From Gordionus sp. m RMFG-2023 (Eukaryota; Nematomorpha; Gordioida; Chordodea; Parachordodidae), in NCBI RefSeq assembly GCF_954871325.1, contig NC_088778.1, positions 2,699,743 to 2,763,742 of the forward strand: a stretch of 64,000 nt of DNA, in the 5' to 3' direction. Numbering within the stretch: position 1 is the stretch's first letter; each line of letters starts with the position of its first letter. A program made the position numbers and the translations under genes. The notes under the pieces were generated by a model. That model was not told the origin of the DNA. It made no database searches and saw nothing but the letters and a program-made list of their open reading frames with translations. Shown in pieces: positions 35,590 to 45,770 of this stretch.

Positions 35590-35655
35590 TTTATATCGCA
35601 TATAGCATATATTATTTATATCGCATATAGCATATATTATTTATATCGCATATAT
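35590..35655. repeat. 26-bp tandem repeat, ~2.5 copies
   Basis: TATTTATATCGCATATAGCA-type units follow each other directly after the stop of the OTU-like frame. No function is evident. Confidence 0.85.
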
Positions 35656-35872
35656 TATTAATTGATTTTTTTATCTTTATATTTACAAATTAAATAAAGG
35701 ATTTTAATAAATTATTCTGAAAATTGTTTCTAACTTTGAGCAGTAACGTGATAATAGATAGTGCAAGATTTATATGTTAATCTTTGATATTTTCGAATTA
35801 AACCTTAAATAAATATATAAATTTTTAACACTTAATATTAAATCTAATAATTTCTAAAGAGAATAAGGCAAA

Positions 35873-36288
35873 ATTGCCTTAAATATCATAGGACATAGAA
35901 AAAATAATATTTATTATTCATACGTCAGTTATAAATGCCAATTCACTAAATTTATTATATTTAATATTTATATGTCAGTCATAAACGTCAATATCACTAA
36001 AAATGTAATATTTAATATATGCACGTCAGTCATAAACGTCAATATCTCTAAATATAGGAGTATATAAAAAAATGGAGTATTTTTAATTGCCTTAAATATC
36101 ATAGGTAATATTTATTATTCATACGTCAGTTATAAATGCCAATTGACTACATTTATTATATTTAATATTTATATGTCAGTCATAAACGTCAATATCACTA
36201 AAAATGTAATATTTAATATATGCACGTCAGTCATAAACGTCAATATCACTAAATATTGGAGTATATAAAAAAATGGAGTATTTTTAAA
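35873..36288 (+). repeat. Tandem duplication of the right end of the Mutator-like element
   Basis: A unit of about 213 bp (35873-36085) recurs at 36086-36288, lacking about 12 bp. Each copy ends with most of the inner terminal inverted repeat (36057-36085 and 36258-36287), so the right end is doubled. Within each copy, ACGTCAGTCATAAACGTCAA motifs recur three times at about 60-bp spacing; such subterminal repeats are candidate transposase-binding sites. Confidence 0.85.
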
Positions 36289-36300
36289 ACATTACACCGG
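36258..36300 (-). repeat. Terminal inverted repeat, right end of Mutator-like element
   Basis: Inverted partner of 32564-32606. It begins GGAGTATATAAAAAAATGG and ends CATTACACCGG. Confidence 0.9.
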
Positions 36301-36409
36301 GTACACACTGGGCCGTGATTTGCAAATCTCTTCTTTAAATTATAATATTAGCAGATCTGAAAAGACATTTTTTACTTTATAATATATAATAAAGCTGAAT
36401 AACAGAGAG

Positions 36410-36800
36410 GGGATCAAATGCAGCCTTATTTTAACTTAACTGCGTAGAGGTACAGCAATTTATCATGGACCCCTGTCTCTTTTAAAAATTGCCATAGAGT
36501 TAACTTAATGAAAGGTCTGTTTATAATCTAAAGCTGCAATATTTTCAATAATATTTTTAGAGCAAGGATTTCTTCCAAGGCATAATTTTTCCTCTTAAAA
36601 TAGACAATAGAGTCCTCAATAAAAGATTTAAAAGCTGATTCCCCATCAGTCTTTAAGACTCTTATTTTTGTTTTTTGGAAAATTTATCATGATGGAGGTA
36701 AGCCATTCATGCGGGAAAGTGTCTTCATTTCATTTTTTAGTCATAATAGGTAGAAGGATGTCAACATACAAAGCGAATCCCTCTTTAGGAACTCTCACCG
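36410..36800 (-). pseudogene. LINE reverse-transcriptase fragment
   Basis: On the minus strand from about 36800: KEGFALYVDILLPIMTKK, FPHEWLTSIMINFPKN (36728-36675, the FPxxW..s.i...pK block at the start of LINE RT domains), then after frame changes DYKQTF and KLTLWQFLKETGVHDKLLYL (about 36550-36450), which match the FIDFxxAFD-x-LW..L...G block with the catalytic Asp of motif A. Motifs with the second catalytic pair (xADD) are not present. It is unrelated in orientation to the RTE copy at 37.2 kb, so it is a separate, older insertion. The open stretch on the minus strand at 36835-37140 shows no RT similarity and is not included. Confidence 0.6.
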
Positions 36801-37194
36801 AAGATAACATCATGACCGTAGCCATTATGATTCTTTAATTTCTTAATAATATTAAATAACTAATCTTTAAATTATGGCAAAAACATCCTGTATCATGATC
36901 AAAATATATTAATTGGAGAATGTGAGAAGTAGAAGGTAAAAATACCTCTGTGGAAGTGACTAAAGAATAGGAAATGTTCTCATGACAATAAGTGAATAAA
37001 GAAGAGGATGTTATCATGGTAAGAGTTAAAAAATTTAGCATAATGCGGGATCCAAGTAGCCAATTGTTCCTTATGATTAATGACAATATTATTAATGTAT
37101 ATATGAGTCTAAGCGCATGATCAATTTTAAAGGTCATCAATACTTTTAATATTTTAAACGCTTTGTAGAAGTATTTCTTTCTATATTGCTTTTT

Positions 37195-38286
37195 TTTCTC
37201 TTCTCAATTTATGGCTGATTCTCGATCTAGAAAAGGCCTTCGATAGAATCCCAAGAAAACTTATCTGGTGGGCTTTACGCCACAAAAAAGTTCCCGAAAA
37301 ATATATAAGAATAATAGAGGATATGTATATGGGACATACAACAATGGTCCGTAGCACAACAGGTACTTCAGCAGGCTTCACAATAGCCGAAGGAGTTCAT
37401 CAAGGGTCGGCTCTCAGCCCACTTCTCTTCATTACAGTAATAGATGTATTAGCACAGTCTATACCTCAAACAGTCCCGTGGAATATGATATTTGCAGATG
37501 ATATTGTGATACTTGCCGAATCCAAGGATGAAATGAAAGAAAGGTTAGTGAATTGGATAAATATCCTAGAAACGCACGGATTAAAAGTAAATAGAGAAAA
37601 GACGGAGTATATGGTGATAGGAGGAGATGAAACGGAGAGTATTGATATAAATGATTGGCAGATATCCGCAATTGAAAGCTGCAAATATTTGGGCTCCACT
37701 ATACAAACAAACGGCACAATAGAAAAAGAGATAAAGAATAAGATTAATCAAGGGTGGTTAAAGTGTAGATCTTTATCTGGAGTGCTATTTGACAAAAGAA
37801 TCCCACACAAATTAAAGGGAAAAATTTACAGTTCCATAGTACAACCAACTATTCTATATAGTTCGGAAACATGGCCAACCAAAGAATCAGACGAGAGAAG
37901 TCTACAAACTATGGAGATGAGAATGCTGAGGATGATTGCTGGGGTAACAAGAAAGGATAAGGTGCGCAGTACAAGAATACTAAATAGTTTAAAGGTAGTG
38001 CCCATTAAGACTAAGTTAATGGTAAACAGACTTAGGTGGTATGGGCACACAATGAGAAGGCCTATGAACTACATAGGAAATAAAGTTGAAAGATTGGAAG
38101 TGATGGGCAAACGTAAAAGAGGAAGGCCAAAACTTCAATGGGGCCATAAAGTTAGAGCCAATATAAAGAAGTATAAAATAGATAAAAGAGATTGTACGAA
38201 TAACATAAAGTGGAGAGAGATGTTGAAGGAGCTTACCACCAGAAAAGGTGAAAGCTAAAGAGAAAAAAAAAAAAAAAAAAAAAAAT
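37195..38286 (+). mobile_element. RTE-type LINE, 5'-truncated, with poly(A) tail
   Basis: A 1.1-kb retroposed copy. The RT frame is open from the LDLEKAFD motif (37221) to the stop at 38258, and a run of more than 20 A residues follows at 38263-38285. Truncation at the 5' side and an A tail at the 3' side are what target-primed reverse transcription leaves. The lack of internal stops makes it one of the younger insertions in the window. Its last 200 bp match 16770-16975. The 5' junction lies near 37195; no target duplication was identified. Confidence 0.9.
37221..38258 (+). CDS. RTE-type LINE reverse transcriptase, C-terminal two-thirds
   Basis: Copies LINE RNA into DNA at the nicked target. 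The first in-frame ATG is at 37323, but RT similarity begins earlier at LDLEKAFDRIPRKLIWW (motif A with the first catalytic Asp), so that ATG is not a biological start. From 37323 (311 residues): EGVHQGSALSPLLF at about 24-37, MIFADDIVIL at about 55-64 (catalytic Asp pair), GLKVNREKTEYM at about 86-97, IESCKYLGSTI at about 115-125, then the thumb and the basic tail RLRWYGHTMRR and GKRKRGRPKLQWGHK (about 232-278). The tail is typical of RTE elements from many invertebrates. Endonuclease and N-terminal fingers are missing, so the protein could not act alone. Confidence 0.9.
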   Translation, partial: LDLEKAFDRIPRKLIWWALRHKKVPEKYIRIIEDMYMGHTTMVRSTTGTSAGFTIAEGVHQGSALSPLLFITVIDVLAQSIPQTVPWNMIFADDIVILAESKDEMKERLVNWINILETHGLKVNREKTEYMVIGGDETESIDINDWQISAIESCKYLGSTIQTNGTIEKEIKNKINQGWLKCRSLSGVLFDKRIPHKLKGKIYSSIVQPTILYSSETWPTKESDERSLQTMEMRMLRMIAGVTRKDKVRSTRILNSLKVVPIKTKLMVNRLRWYGHTMRRPMNYIGNKVERLEVMGKRKRGRPKLQWGHKVRANIKKYKIDKRDCTNNIKWREMLKELTTRKGES

Positions 38287-38289
38287 CAG

Positions 38290-40550
38290 TCAAGACATTA
38301 TAAACCTTGTTTCCTTTATAATAGCAAGCCCCCAATAGGCTTGAAATTAGGTTTTTGAGTCAGGAGAGAATCAGTTTGGATATATACCTTTCAGAGGCAG
38401 TAATATAATGCAGAACTTGTAAAAATTTTATTCATACGAACCCAATATTTTTTGACTTACCATCCTTGTTAAGTTCATCAAAAATCGGAACAATCATTTA
38501 TTTTCATTTTGTATCTCATGAACGGTAGGGAATCTATATTTAATTTTAATCGTTTTTGTTTAATTTATACCATTTACTTTTTTTCTCTTATTATATTTGG
38601 GTAATATATAATAATTTTTTGATCCAATTCACCCGATAACGTGAAGAACCTTTATGCTATTCATCCCATAATAAACGAGTAGATAAAATAATGGATTTAC
38701 GACCAGGTCTTGTATGAAGCATATAATGTGTAAAGATTTTCTTGCAGTGGGTGTGTTCCCTATACGTAAGTCAAGGTTATGACATATTATTAAATGTAAT
38801 AACCTAAATCAGAATTTATTTTAAAAGCTGCTATATATAATCCATAATATATTTTTATTATCACCTCACTTTTGCATTAATACTTAATAAGGGGCCTTCA
38901 CATTTAAGAAATTATTTTACCTAGTCCACCAACGAAGGGTAAAGACAATATTTTTAGAGTAGCTAGCTAGGTCATAAATATTTCCTACCTTCAACGTTTT
39001 ACATTTAGATTTAAATTGAATATCTTTTAATAACGGGATGGAAATTAGTTTGAAAAAAAATAATTTTAAATTTCTTATTATTTTTATTTTTATTACTGAC
39101 TAAAGTCCAATAACCAAAATAAATATGACTTTATAATCAATTTTATCATTTTCAGGATTAACCTTAAAATAATAAGGGATAAAAAAAAATGAAGAAAATA
39201 TAATTTTAACATCTTATTATTATCTATACATTTATTTATCATTTCGAATATTAACATTAATTTTTAAACGGAGGAGAAAGCAAATTTAATTATTATTCTT
39301 TTATTATAATCAAAAAATGCATGTACACGAGAGATGAGAGAAAAATAAATAACTAATTGAATTATCTTGCATAAAATAATTCATTAAACAAGGGATCGAT
39401 ATCAATTTTATGATTATATACAGAATAACGTAATTTTAAATGATCATATTTTAATAAAACCTATCCTAAATAATAGTAAAAGTGGGGTTCAAAATTTAAA
39501 ATTAAATGAGTATATCAATGAAAGTTTAACCAAATATACGAAGATTAATAATAAATCTATCAGGTAAAAAATAAATTACATGTTATATGAAAATTTAATA
39601 CAGGACAAAAATTAATAATATCATTTATTAAGAAAACCTATAGTAAGTCCTTAAAAAGTTAGATTTCGTTTATCAATCACTCTCTTTATTTAAAAAGAAG
39701 AAATCAACACCTTATCCTTTAAAACGCCGGATATCAAGCAATTTATTTTTAAAAGAAAACATAAATATTTTTGTAACTATAATAGAGGTTTGGACCTAAC
39801 TAAAATTTTATTTAAGAAAAGTAATATCAATATTATTTCTTTCAATCATAGTGGAAATTTATCATTTTTCATCTCAGCGACAATCAATATCGCGCTTGTT
39901 ATTTGAGAGTAATGATGTATTGTGTGAACGTTATTGATTTTACAAAAAAGAGCAAATGTCTATTAATTAATCATTTTTATCTATATTACCATGAAATTTT
40001 AAAATATAAACTCAAGTTTATTATTTGGCTTTTATTTTATACTATTGAAATCGATGTTTAAAAATATTTCTTGGTTAATATTTTGATAAAATTACAATAT
40101 TCAATAAAATTTTGGGTATATAACTGCCATATTTTATGTTTATAATTAATTACTTTTTTAATAACTAAATATCATTATCTTTAAATAATAGTATTTTTAC
40201 AAAATTAAAACATTAAATGTGTATGCGCTATCTTATTTTTTTACTATTTTTTAAAACCATATCTTTGATAAAAAATAAATATATATTTTTTGAATAGGTA
40301 TTAATAATATCTAATCAAAAATTATAAGATTATGACTTTAAAATAAAGTTATACATAATTATTTCTATAAATTCTATAGTATAATATATTATGCTTTCAC
40401 TATAGAATTGTAACTTTAAAATAAAAATATTATTTATATTTATTTTATACAATCTGCATTTTAGTCTAGGAAGTGGGGGTGGATGTTCAAACGTCAAAAC
40501 ATCCTGTGGCTATGCCACTGACCTAGAGTATATTACATTTTTCTATATCA
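38290..40550. other. AT-rich spacer, nothing recognised
   Basis: No gene or element was recognised. A less AT-rich patch at 40466-40528 (AGTGGGGGTGGATG, then GGCTATGCCACTGACC) resembles wording common at DNA-transposon termini, but no partner end was found. Confidence 0.5.
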
Positions 40551-40559
40551 TACTATTAT

Positions 40560-42560
40560 TGGTATGTACCTTTGGGTTTACCATGTGTAATCTCATAGAC
40601 TAAAATATTGCTAAATTCAGGATATATTAGTTATATTATATACTTTGTTGGAGAGACATTCTTTTAAATCGTCCTGAAAATAAAAATATAGTTCATTTTC
40701 ACCAAGAATTCGAATTATGTATAAAGGATCCGATTCGGTTAGTTTTTAAGGACAAATAACTATAAAGTTGAAGGCTCAGTTACTGTTTTGTTTCTAAAAT
40801 TGATAAAGGACGATTTGGTTAAAGAATATTAGATCGGCGGAAATTATCATTATAAAAATAATAAAAAATTTTCAGGGAAAATTTAAGGGTGGGTTATTAA
40901 ATATTAAGGTCTATATGTTATATATAAAACTAAACATTTTTAAGCTAGTTTAGTTTATCTACCATAACGAATTTTAAGGTTCGATAAATTATATAGGTTC
41001 GTTAGTGTATTACGAATTGTTTTGTTTCTAATCCCTGTATTTAAATTATCTAATATAATTTAACAGTTTTGATTTGATGATTGTCTTAATTCTTAAATTG
41101 TGAAAAAATATAAAATATTTGTTGGCCCATTAATAAAAATAATGTTATAAATCAAATTAGAATAATCTGAATTTGAAAAAATATTATATTTTTCTTTGTG
41201 ATTCCTAGTAGAGTGAGCATTCATTTAAATGAAAATCAAAGTAGCTTTCTCCAAACTTCCACGTTCCTTTTTTTTTATCATATATCCATCTGACTTTAAT
41301 ATAAATCCTGGAATAATAATCGTCGAATTAATTAATTGCTATAAATTAATATGAACATAATTTTCAACTCCATTTTATTTAATAAAATTTTTGATTCTAA
41401 TTGTAATTTTTAACTTTTCGTGATTTATTTTATAATTTTATTTATTAATAAAATTAATACTATACCCAAACTGTTTGAAATTTTATTTAAAACTTTTCAA
41501 AAATTTATTCTTTGGACATGAATCTTTAAAAAAAATATTCATATATAAGGACATAAGTCAAGAATGATCACTGAATAATAGGCATAGTTTCTTATATTTT
41601 ATTATATATAAATTAATGTAAATATTTTTTAGTATTCTAAAATTTTATAATTATTATATATACAAAAAAATATATTTGTATTTCATTTTACCTTTAGCAT
41701 TTGTTTCTTGCTCTAATTTCATACCTAAATCAAAAGTAAGGCTTTTATTTCCCAATCCTAAGGTATTCAATTATAATTGTTAAATAATAATTATCATTTA
41801 TAAATTTACTATCTCCGTTCAGTAAATTTGATGCTTAGAATATTTTTAATATGTTATTGTTATATATAAGGGGGAATTCTTATAAAATTATCAAACTATT
41901 TACTTTGAATGTAATTGCCAATGTACATTAAGTAAACTATAAGAAATATAAATATTTTTTTTATAAATTCTTATACGTGAAATAAAAATCTTACTTTGTA
42001 TATAACTGAAAACATCGGCTATATAATTAAAAGTACATATTTATAATTGAAAATTAAAAACATTATATTAATAATTATTATAATTAAATTCTAATTAATA
42101 AATACTTATTTGATAAACCTGCGGATATATCTATATTAGCGTTTTCTATTAATAAATAATAATTTCAATTTAGTAATTTTTAATCCAATAAATACCTTTG
42201 TTACAGAAGAAGTTTATGGCCACTTAAATAATTAATTTTAGTTTTTTTATATTAAGTAATATATTTTAATCATGACTCACACTTATCACATCTATAAATC
42301 TTGACATTTGGATCTGAAAATTGTTTATGATTTAAAATATTAAAAAATATAATAGAGCTATAGGTTATTTTTAAGTATATAAACATATGTTACGAGGTTT
42401 TACCGATGTATCAAAGAGAATATATATTTAACATGATTATTTAAGAAATAAGTTTAATTTCCTATAATAAAGAAGATAAATTTATTAAAAATCTGTTTGC
42501 TTTAAATTTATCTAAAAATTTATAATTTTAATTTTTCAGAATAATATTTTAAGCCAATAT
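40560..42560 (+). repeat. Dispersed repeat R-A, copy
   Basis: Matches the R-A copies at 1.54 and 26.65 kb in order and strand: ATAGACTAAAATATTG (40597), AAAAGTAAGGCTTTTATTTC (41730), CCCAATCCTAAGG (41752), TTTGAATGTAATTGCC (41904), GCCACTTAAATAATT (42218) and TCTTGACATTTGGATCTGAA (42299). No reading frame is shared between copies. Confidence 0.55.
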
Positions 42561-43439
42561 AGAGCTAAAATTAATATTTTATGAGGATATTTTTTCATTG
42601 TTATTAAAATATATTTTAAAAAAATAAATTGATGAAACTATTCCAAGGCAATTATGAATATAGGTTTTACAGTTATCTCATGAAGTTGGTACGTCTCTTT
42701 CTTATTTTAAAAGCTTTCAATATTATTAGCTTTTCAGATTTCTAATATCAAAATATTCATTCATTCTAATTTTTTTTTGATTGATGAGAAATGTTTTATT
42801 GCGATTGGGAAAAGATTATTCAAATGATAAAGACTATGTTTCATAATAGATATAAAATATGACACCTAACAGTTGACTTAGCTAGTGTATAACTTATTCG
42901 AATGGCTTACCTTGTTGGATAGGTTCTATTAGGCTAATAGTTTTAGGTACTTTTTAAATAAATCTGTATTATCTTTATACATAATAGCCTATTTTATATT
43001 TTAATATTTCACCAACTTATAATACTATGAGATATCCGGGGTTTATATTTTAATTTGTCTTTTGATTAATATGATTAAAATCTTTTAGAATATCTTCGGA
43101 TGTATTTGCGAATTTTATAAATAATGAGAGAATTTATTATTATTATATAATTTTAAAATTCAATTTTTTATTAAAATTCATATAAAAATATTAAAATATA
43201 ATTATTTAAAAATTAACATTAAAATATAGAGAATATAATAAAATATGTCATATATCAATTTAAGTTAAAAAAAATAAAAATGTATATTTTTAAAAGAAAA
43301 AAAACATTTAAATATGGCGAGGTCGGGCCATGATGTTTTAAATATTTGATAATTAGAACTAATTATGGATACGGCGATTTTCTGCTTGAATTTGTAAAAT
43401 GGAGAAAGGTATGATTTTTTATTGATTTAAATATTGTGT

Positions 43440-43992
43440 TAAATATATCTAAAGCCGCTTGTTCAAAAGAGCAGGTTGATGTAGCTGCTATTGGAACACA
43501 GTGGTTATTACACATTATGTGTGAGTATTTTATATTTTTAGAGATTTGGCTCTCTTAAGGGGATCATGGAAATTATTAGATAGAGCCATGGGATTAATGC
43601 AAGTAAAATCCCACAAGGCTTTCCCATAAAAAAGGTACGACGGTTTTGCCGTCAGGGCGTTTTTTATTTGAAAAGGATGTAGGTTCTAAAATACAGGGAA
43701 AATTGACTTTATTTAAAAAAGAAGCTATTATTGCATTTATTTTATCATGTCAGCTGATTTTTGATATAAATTTACAGTGGAGAGCGTGTCTCCCATACGC
43801 GTCTGCCGATTGATTGCATTTATTGCAAATATAATGGTTTAGGAATAAATTGATTTCATAACGAAAAGCGTCGTTATCTATTAGCTGGTTATTTAAAATA
43901 CTGGGATATGAATCTAACAATTCATGGCCAGAGTAGTTGAAATTAAAAGATCTTAGGGGAGGGGGGGATTTATATTGGTGATCATCGCTCAA
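43440..43992 (-). pseudogene. LINE C-terminus: CCHC finger and restriction-like endonuclease
   Basis: Minus-strand frame 44103-43750 gives NHYICNKCNQSADAYGRHAL then HCK, a C-x2-C-x8-H-x3-C zinc finger. After a frame change, LEPTSFSNKKRPDGKTVVPF (about 43710-43655) and WDFTCINPMALSN (about 43637-43580) carry the RPD...D-x-T core of the PD-(D/E)XK-like nuclease that nicks target DNA in R2-type LINEs. CVPIAATSTCSFEQAALDIF (43495-43440) matches the block that follows. The order agrees with the better preserved C-terminus at 58.4-58.8 kb. At least two frame changes separate these pieces. Confidence 0.8.
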
Positions 43993-44871
43993 GTTGAGGT
44001 AAGCTAAGGAACGAGATACCAATCCTTGATCCCAATCTTTTTGTTTCGTTGAATCTGGCAGTTGAGGTAAGCTAAGGAACGAGATACCAATCCTTGATCC
44101 CAATCTTTTTGTTTCGTTGAATCTGACAGTTGAGGTAAGCTAAAGAACGAGATACCAATCCTTGATACCAATCTTTTTGTTTCGTTGAATCTGGCAGTTG
44201 AGGTAAGCTAAGGAAAGAGATACCAATCCTTGATCCCAATCTTTTTGTTTCGTTGAATCTGGCAGTTGAGGTAAGCTAAAGAACGAGATACCAATCCTTG
44301 ATCCCAATCTTTTTGTTTCGTTGAATCTGGCAGTTGAGGTAAGCTAAAGAACGAGATACCAATCCTTTATCCCAATCTTTTTGTTTCGTTGAATCTGGCA
44401 ATTGAGGTAAGCTAAGGAACGAGATACCAATCCTTGATCCCAATATTTTTGTTTCGTTGAATCTGGCAGTTGAGGTAAGCTAAAGAACGCGATACCAATC
44501 CTTGATCCCAATCTTTTTGTTTCGTTGAATCTGGCAGTTGAGGTAAGCTAAAGAACGAGATACCAATCCTTTATCCCAATCTGTTTCGTTGAATCTGGCA
44601 GTTGAGGTAAGCTAAAGAACGAGATACCAATCCTTGATCCCAATCTTTTTGTTTCGTTGAATCTGGCAGTTGAGGTAAGCTAAAGAACGAGATACCAATC
44701 GTTGATCTTAATCTTTTTGTTTCGTTGAATCTGGCAATTGAGGTAAGCTAAGGAACGAGATACCAATCCTTGATCCCAATCTTTTTGTTTCGTTGAATCT
44801 GGCAGTTGAGGTAAGCTAAAGAACGAGATACCAATCCTTGATCCCAATCTTTTTGTTTCGTTGAATCTGGC
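43993..44871 (-). repeat. Minisatellite, 68-bp unit, 13 copies, inside LINE coding sequence
   Basis: Units start at 43993 and then every 68 bp (one is 64 bp, at 44537-44600) to 44871. They differ by a few substitutions. On the minus strand one unit reads DSTKQKDWDQGLVSRSLAYL, the normal TKQ..WD block between thumb and CCHC finger of this LINE family, so the array arose by expansion of coding sequence. Since 68 is not a multiple of three, each added unit shifts the frame and the expansion must have disabled the element. Confidence 0.95.
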
Positions 44872-45770
44872 GGGGCTGTGTTTGGTAACATTAATGTTCC
44901 AACAACGTAAGGCTTCATCTAATAAATTATCTTCATCGATGGTAATAATTTGCGAGGTAATATTTTTTACTGATAAAGTTGATGAGATGAAGGAAACAAG
45001 GGCTATACTTAATACTGATCTTAGGGCTCATCCTCCGGATTTACAAGGGAGAGTTGCTTGAAGCCATGAGTTAGAATCGAGTTTGATGTTTAATAACTCT
45101 GTCATCATTTGTAGAATCTTTTGTTCATATTCTTTGGTTTTAAGAGGGATAGTTTGGAGAAAAAACTTCTGCACCTCCCAATGGGGCTCCTAATATATTG
45201 AAATCTTGTAAGGGTGTCCGTCTAAAGTTATCTAATATGGTATCTGTTGGAGGTGGAGAAGGATAAATTTCGCATTTATATATGGATAAATTAAGTTCAT
45301 CAAAGTTTGTTGATTATATTTAGACAATTCTGGATTGATGAATTGGTCTCCGATATAGTACAATCGTCAAGATACCAAACATGTAGATTGAGTTTGCATG
45401 AAAGAGAAATATCACTTATTAGGTGGGGCATAGCAAAAAAAGTAGTGGTCCTAATGGGTCACCCTGTTGGAGGCCTTCTGCAGAATTAATATAATCATTA
45501 AATTTGAGTAAGAAAGGAATGCCATAGCTAAGATGGATGTAATTGTGGTAGTCAGGGAATGTTTCCAAGAAATTATCAATCATTTTATTCCTAATAGTTG
45601 AATTAAAGGCATTGGATATGTCTAATTTTTCTATATAATCTTTAGGTTTGAGGTTGGATAAAACTAGTCACTGCAATGTATTGCAGCTCTACAGCCTCCT
45701 TTTACTCCAAACCCCATTTGGTAAAGAGTTAAGCTTAAGGTTATTGTAGATTTGAGTCGATTACAAATAA
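44872..45770 (-). pseudogene. LINE reverse-transcriptase domain (YLDD type)
   Basis: Minus strand from about 45730: QMGFGVKGGCRAAIHCSD, then EKLDISNAFNSTIRNKMID (motif A, catalytic Asp in KLDxSNAFN), IHLSYGIPFLLKF, EGLQQGDPLGPLLF (45481-45440), HVWYLDDCTI (45381-45352; catalytic DD), ELNLSIYKCEIYP, FNILGAPLGG (45200) and QATLPCKSGG (45060). All main RT blocks are present in the right order, with frame changes between several of them. The plus-strand open stretches at 44861-45061 and 45307-45489 are shadows of this gene. Confidence 0.85.

Larger units (their letters stand above)
32564..36300 (+). mobile_element. Mutator-like element (ZSWIM-type transposase plus OTU-like frame)
   Basis: A 3.74-kb element bounded by 43-bp terminal inverted repeats (32564-32606 and 36258-36300) that match at 42 of 43 positions. 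From left to right: three exon-intron-like tandem repeats (32860-33270), a ZSWIM/MULE-type transposase region (33287-34280), a LINE endonuclease fragment (34335-34690), half of a hairpin repeat (34700-34785), several possible short exons and an OTU-like frame (35040-35587), a 26-bp tandem repeat (35590-35655) and a duplicated right end (35873-36288). The near-identical ends suggest a younger copy, while the transposase frame is already broken. No 8-9 bp target duplication is clear; the shared TGGGCCG near both ends is only suggestive. Confidence 0.85.

Noticed and set aside
32554-36320. TGGGCCG as target-site duplication of the Mutator-like element
   Set aside because: The heptamer occurs near both ends, but it overlaps the left end and sits about 11 bp beyond the right one, and Mutator duplications are usually 8-9 bp or more.
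36835-37140. Minus-strand 101-codon open stretch as an extension of the LINE RT at 36.4-36.8 kb
   Set aside because: No RT block could be recognised in it, and the residue content is typical of AT-rich noise.
37459-38050. Minus-strand open stretches opposite the RTE reverse transcriptase
   Set aside because: Shadow frames of a clear plus-strand RT gene.
43993-44871. CRISPR-like regular array
   Set aside because: Units are contiguous 68-bp repeats without unique spacers, and the unit is recognisable LINE coding sequence in a eukaryotic setting.
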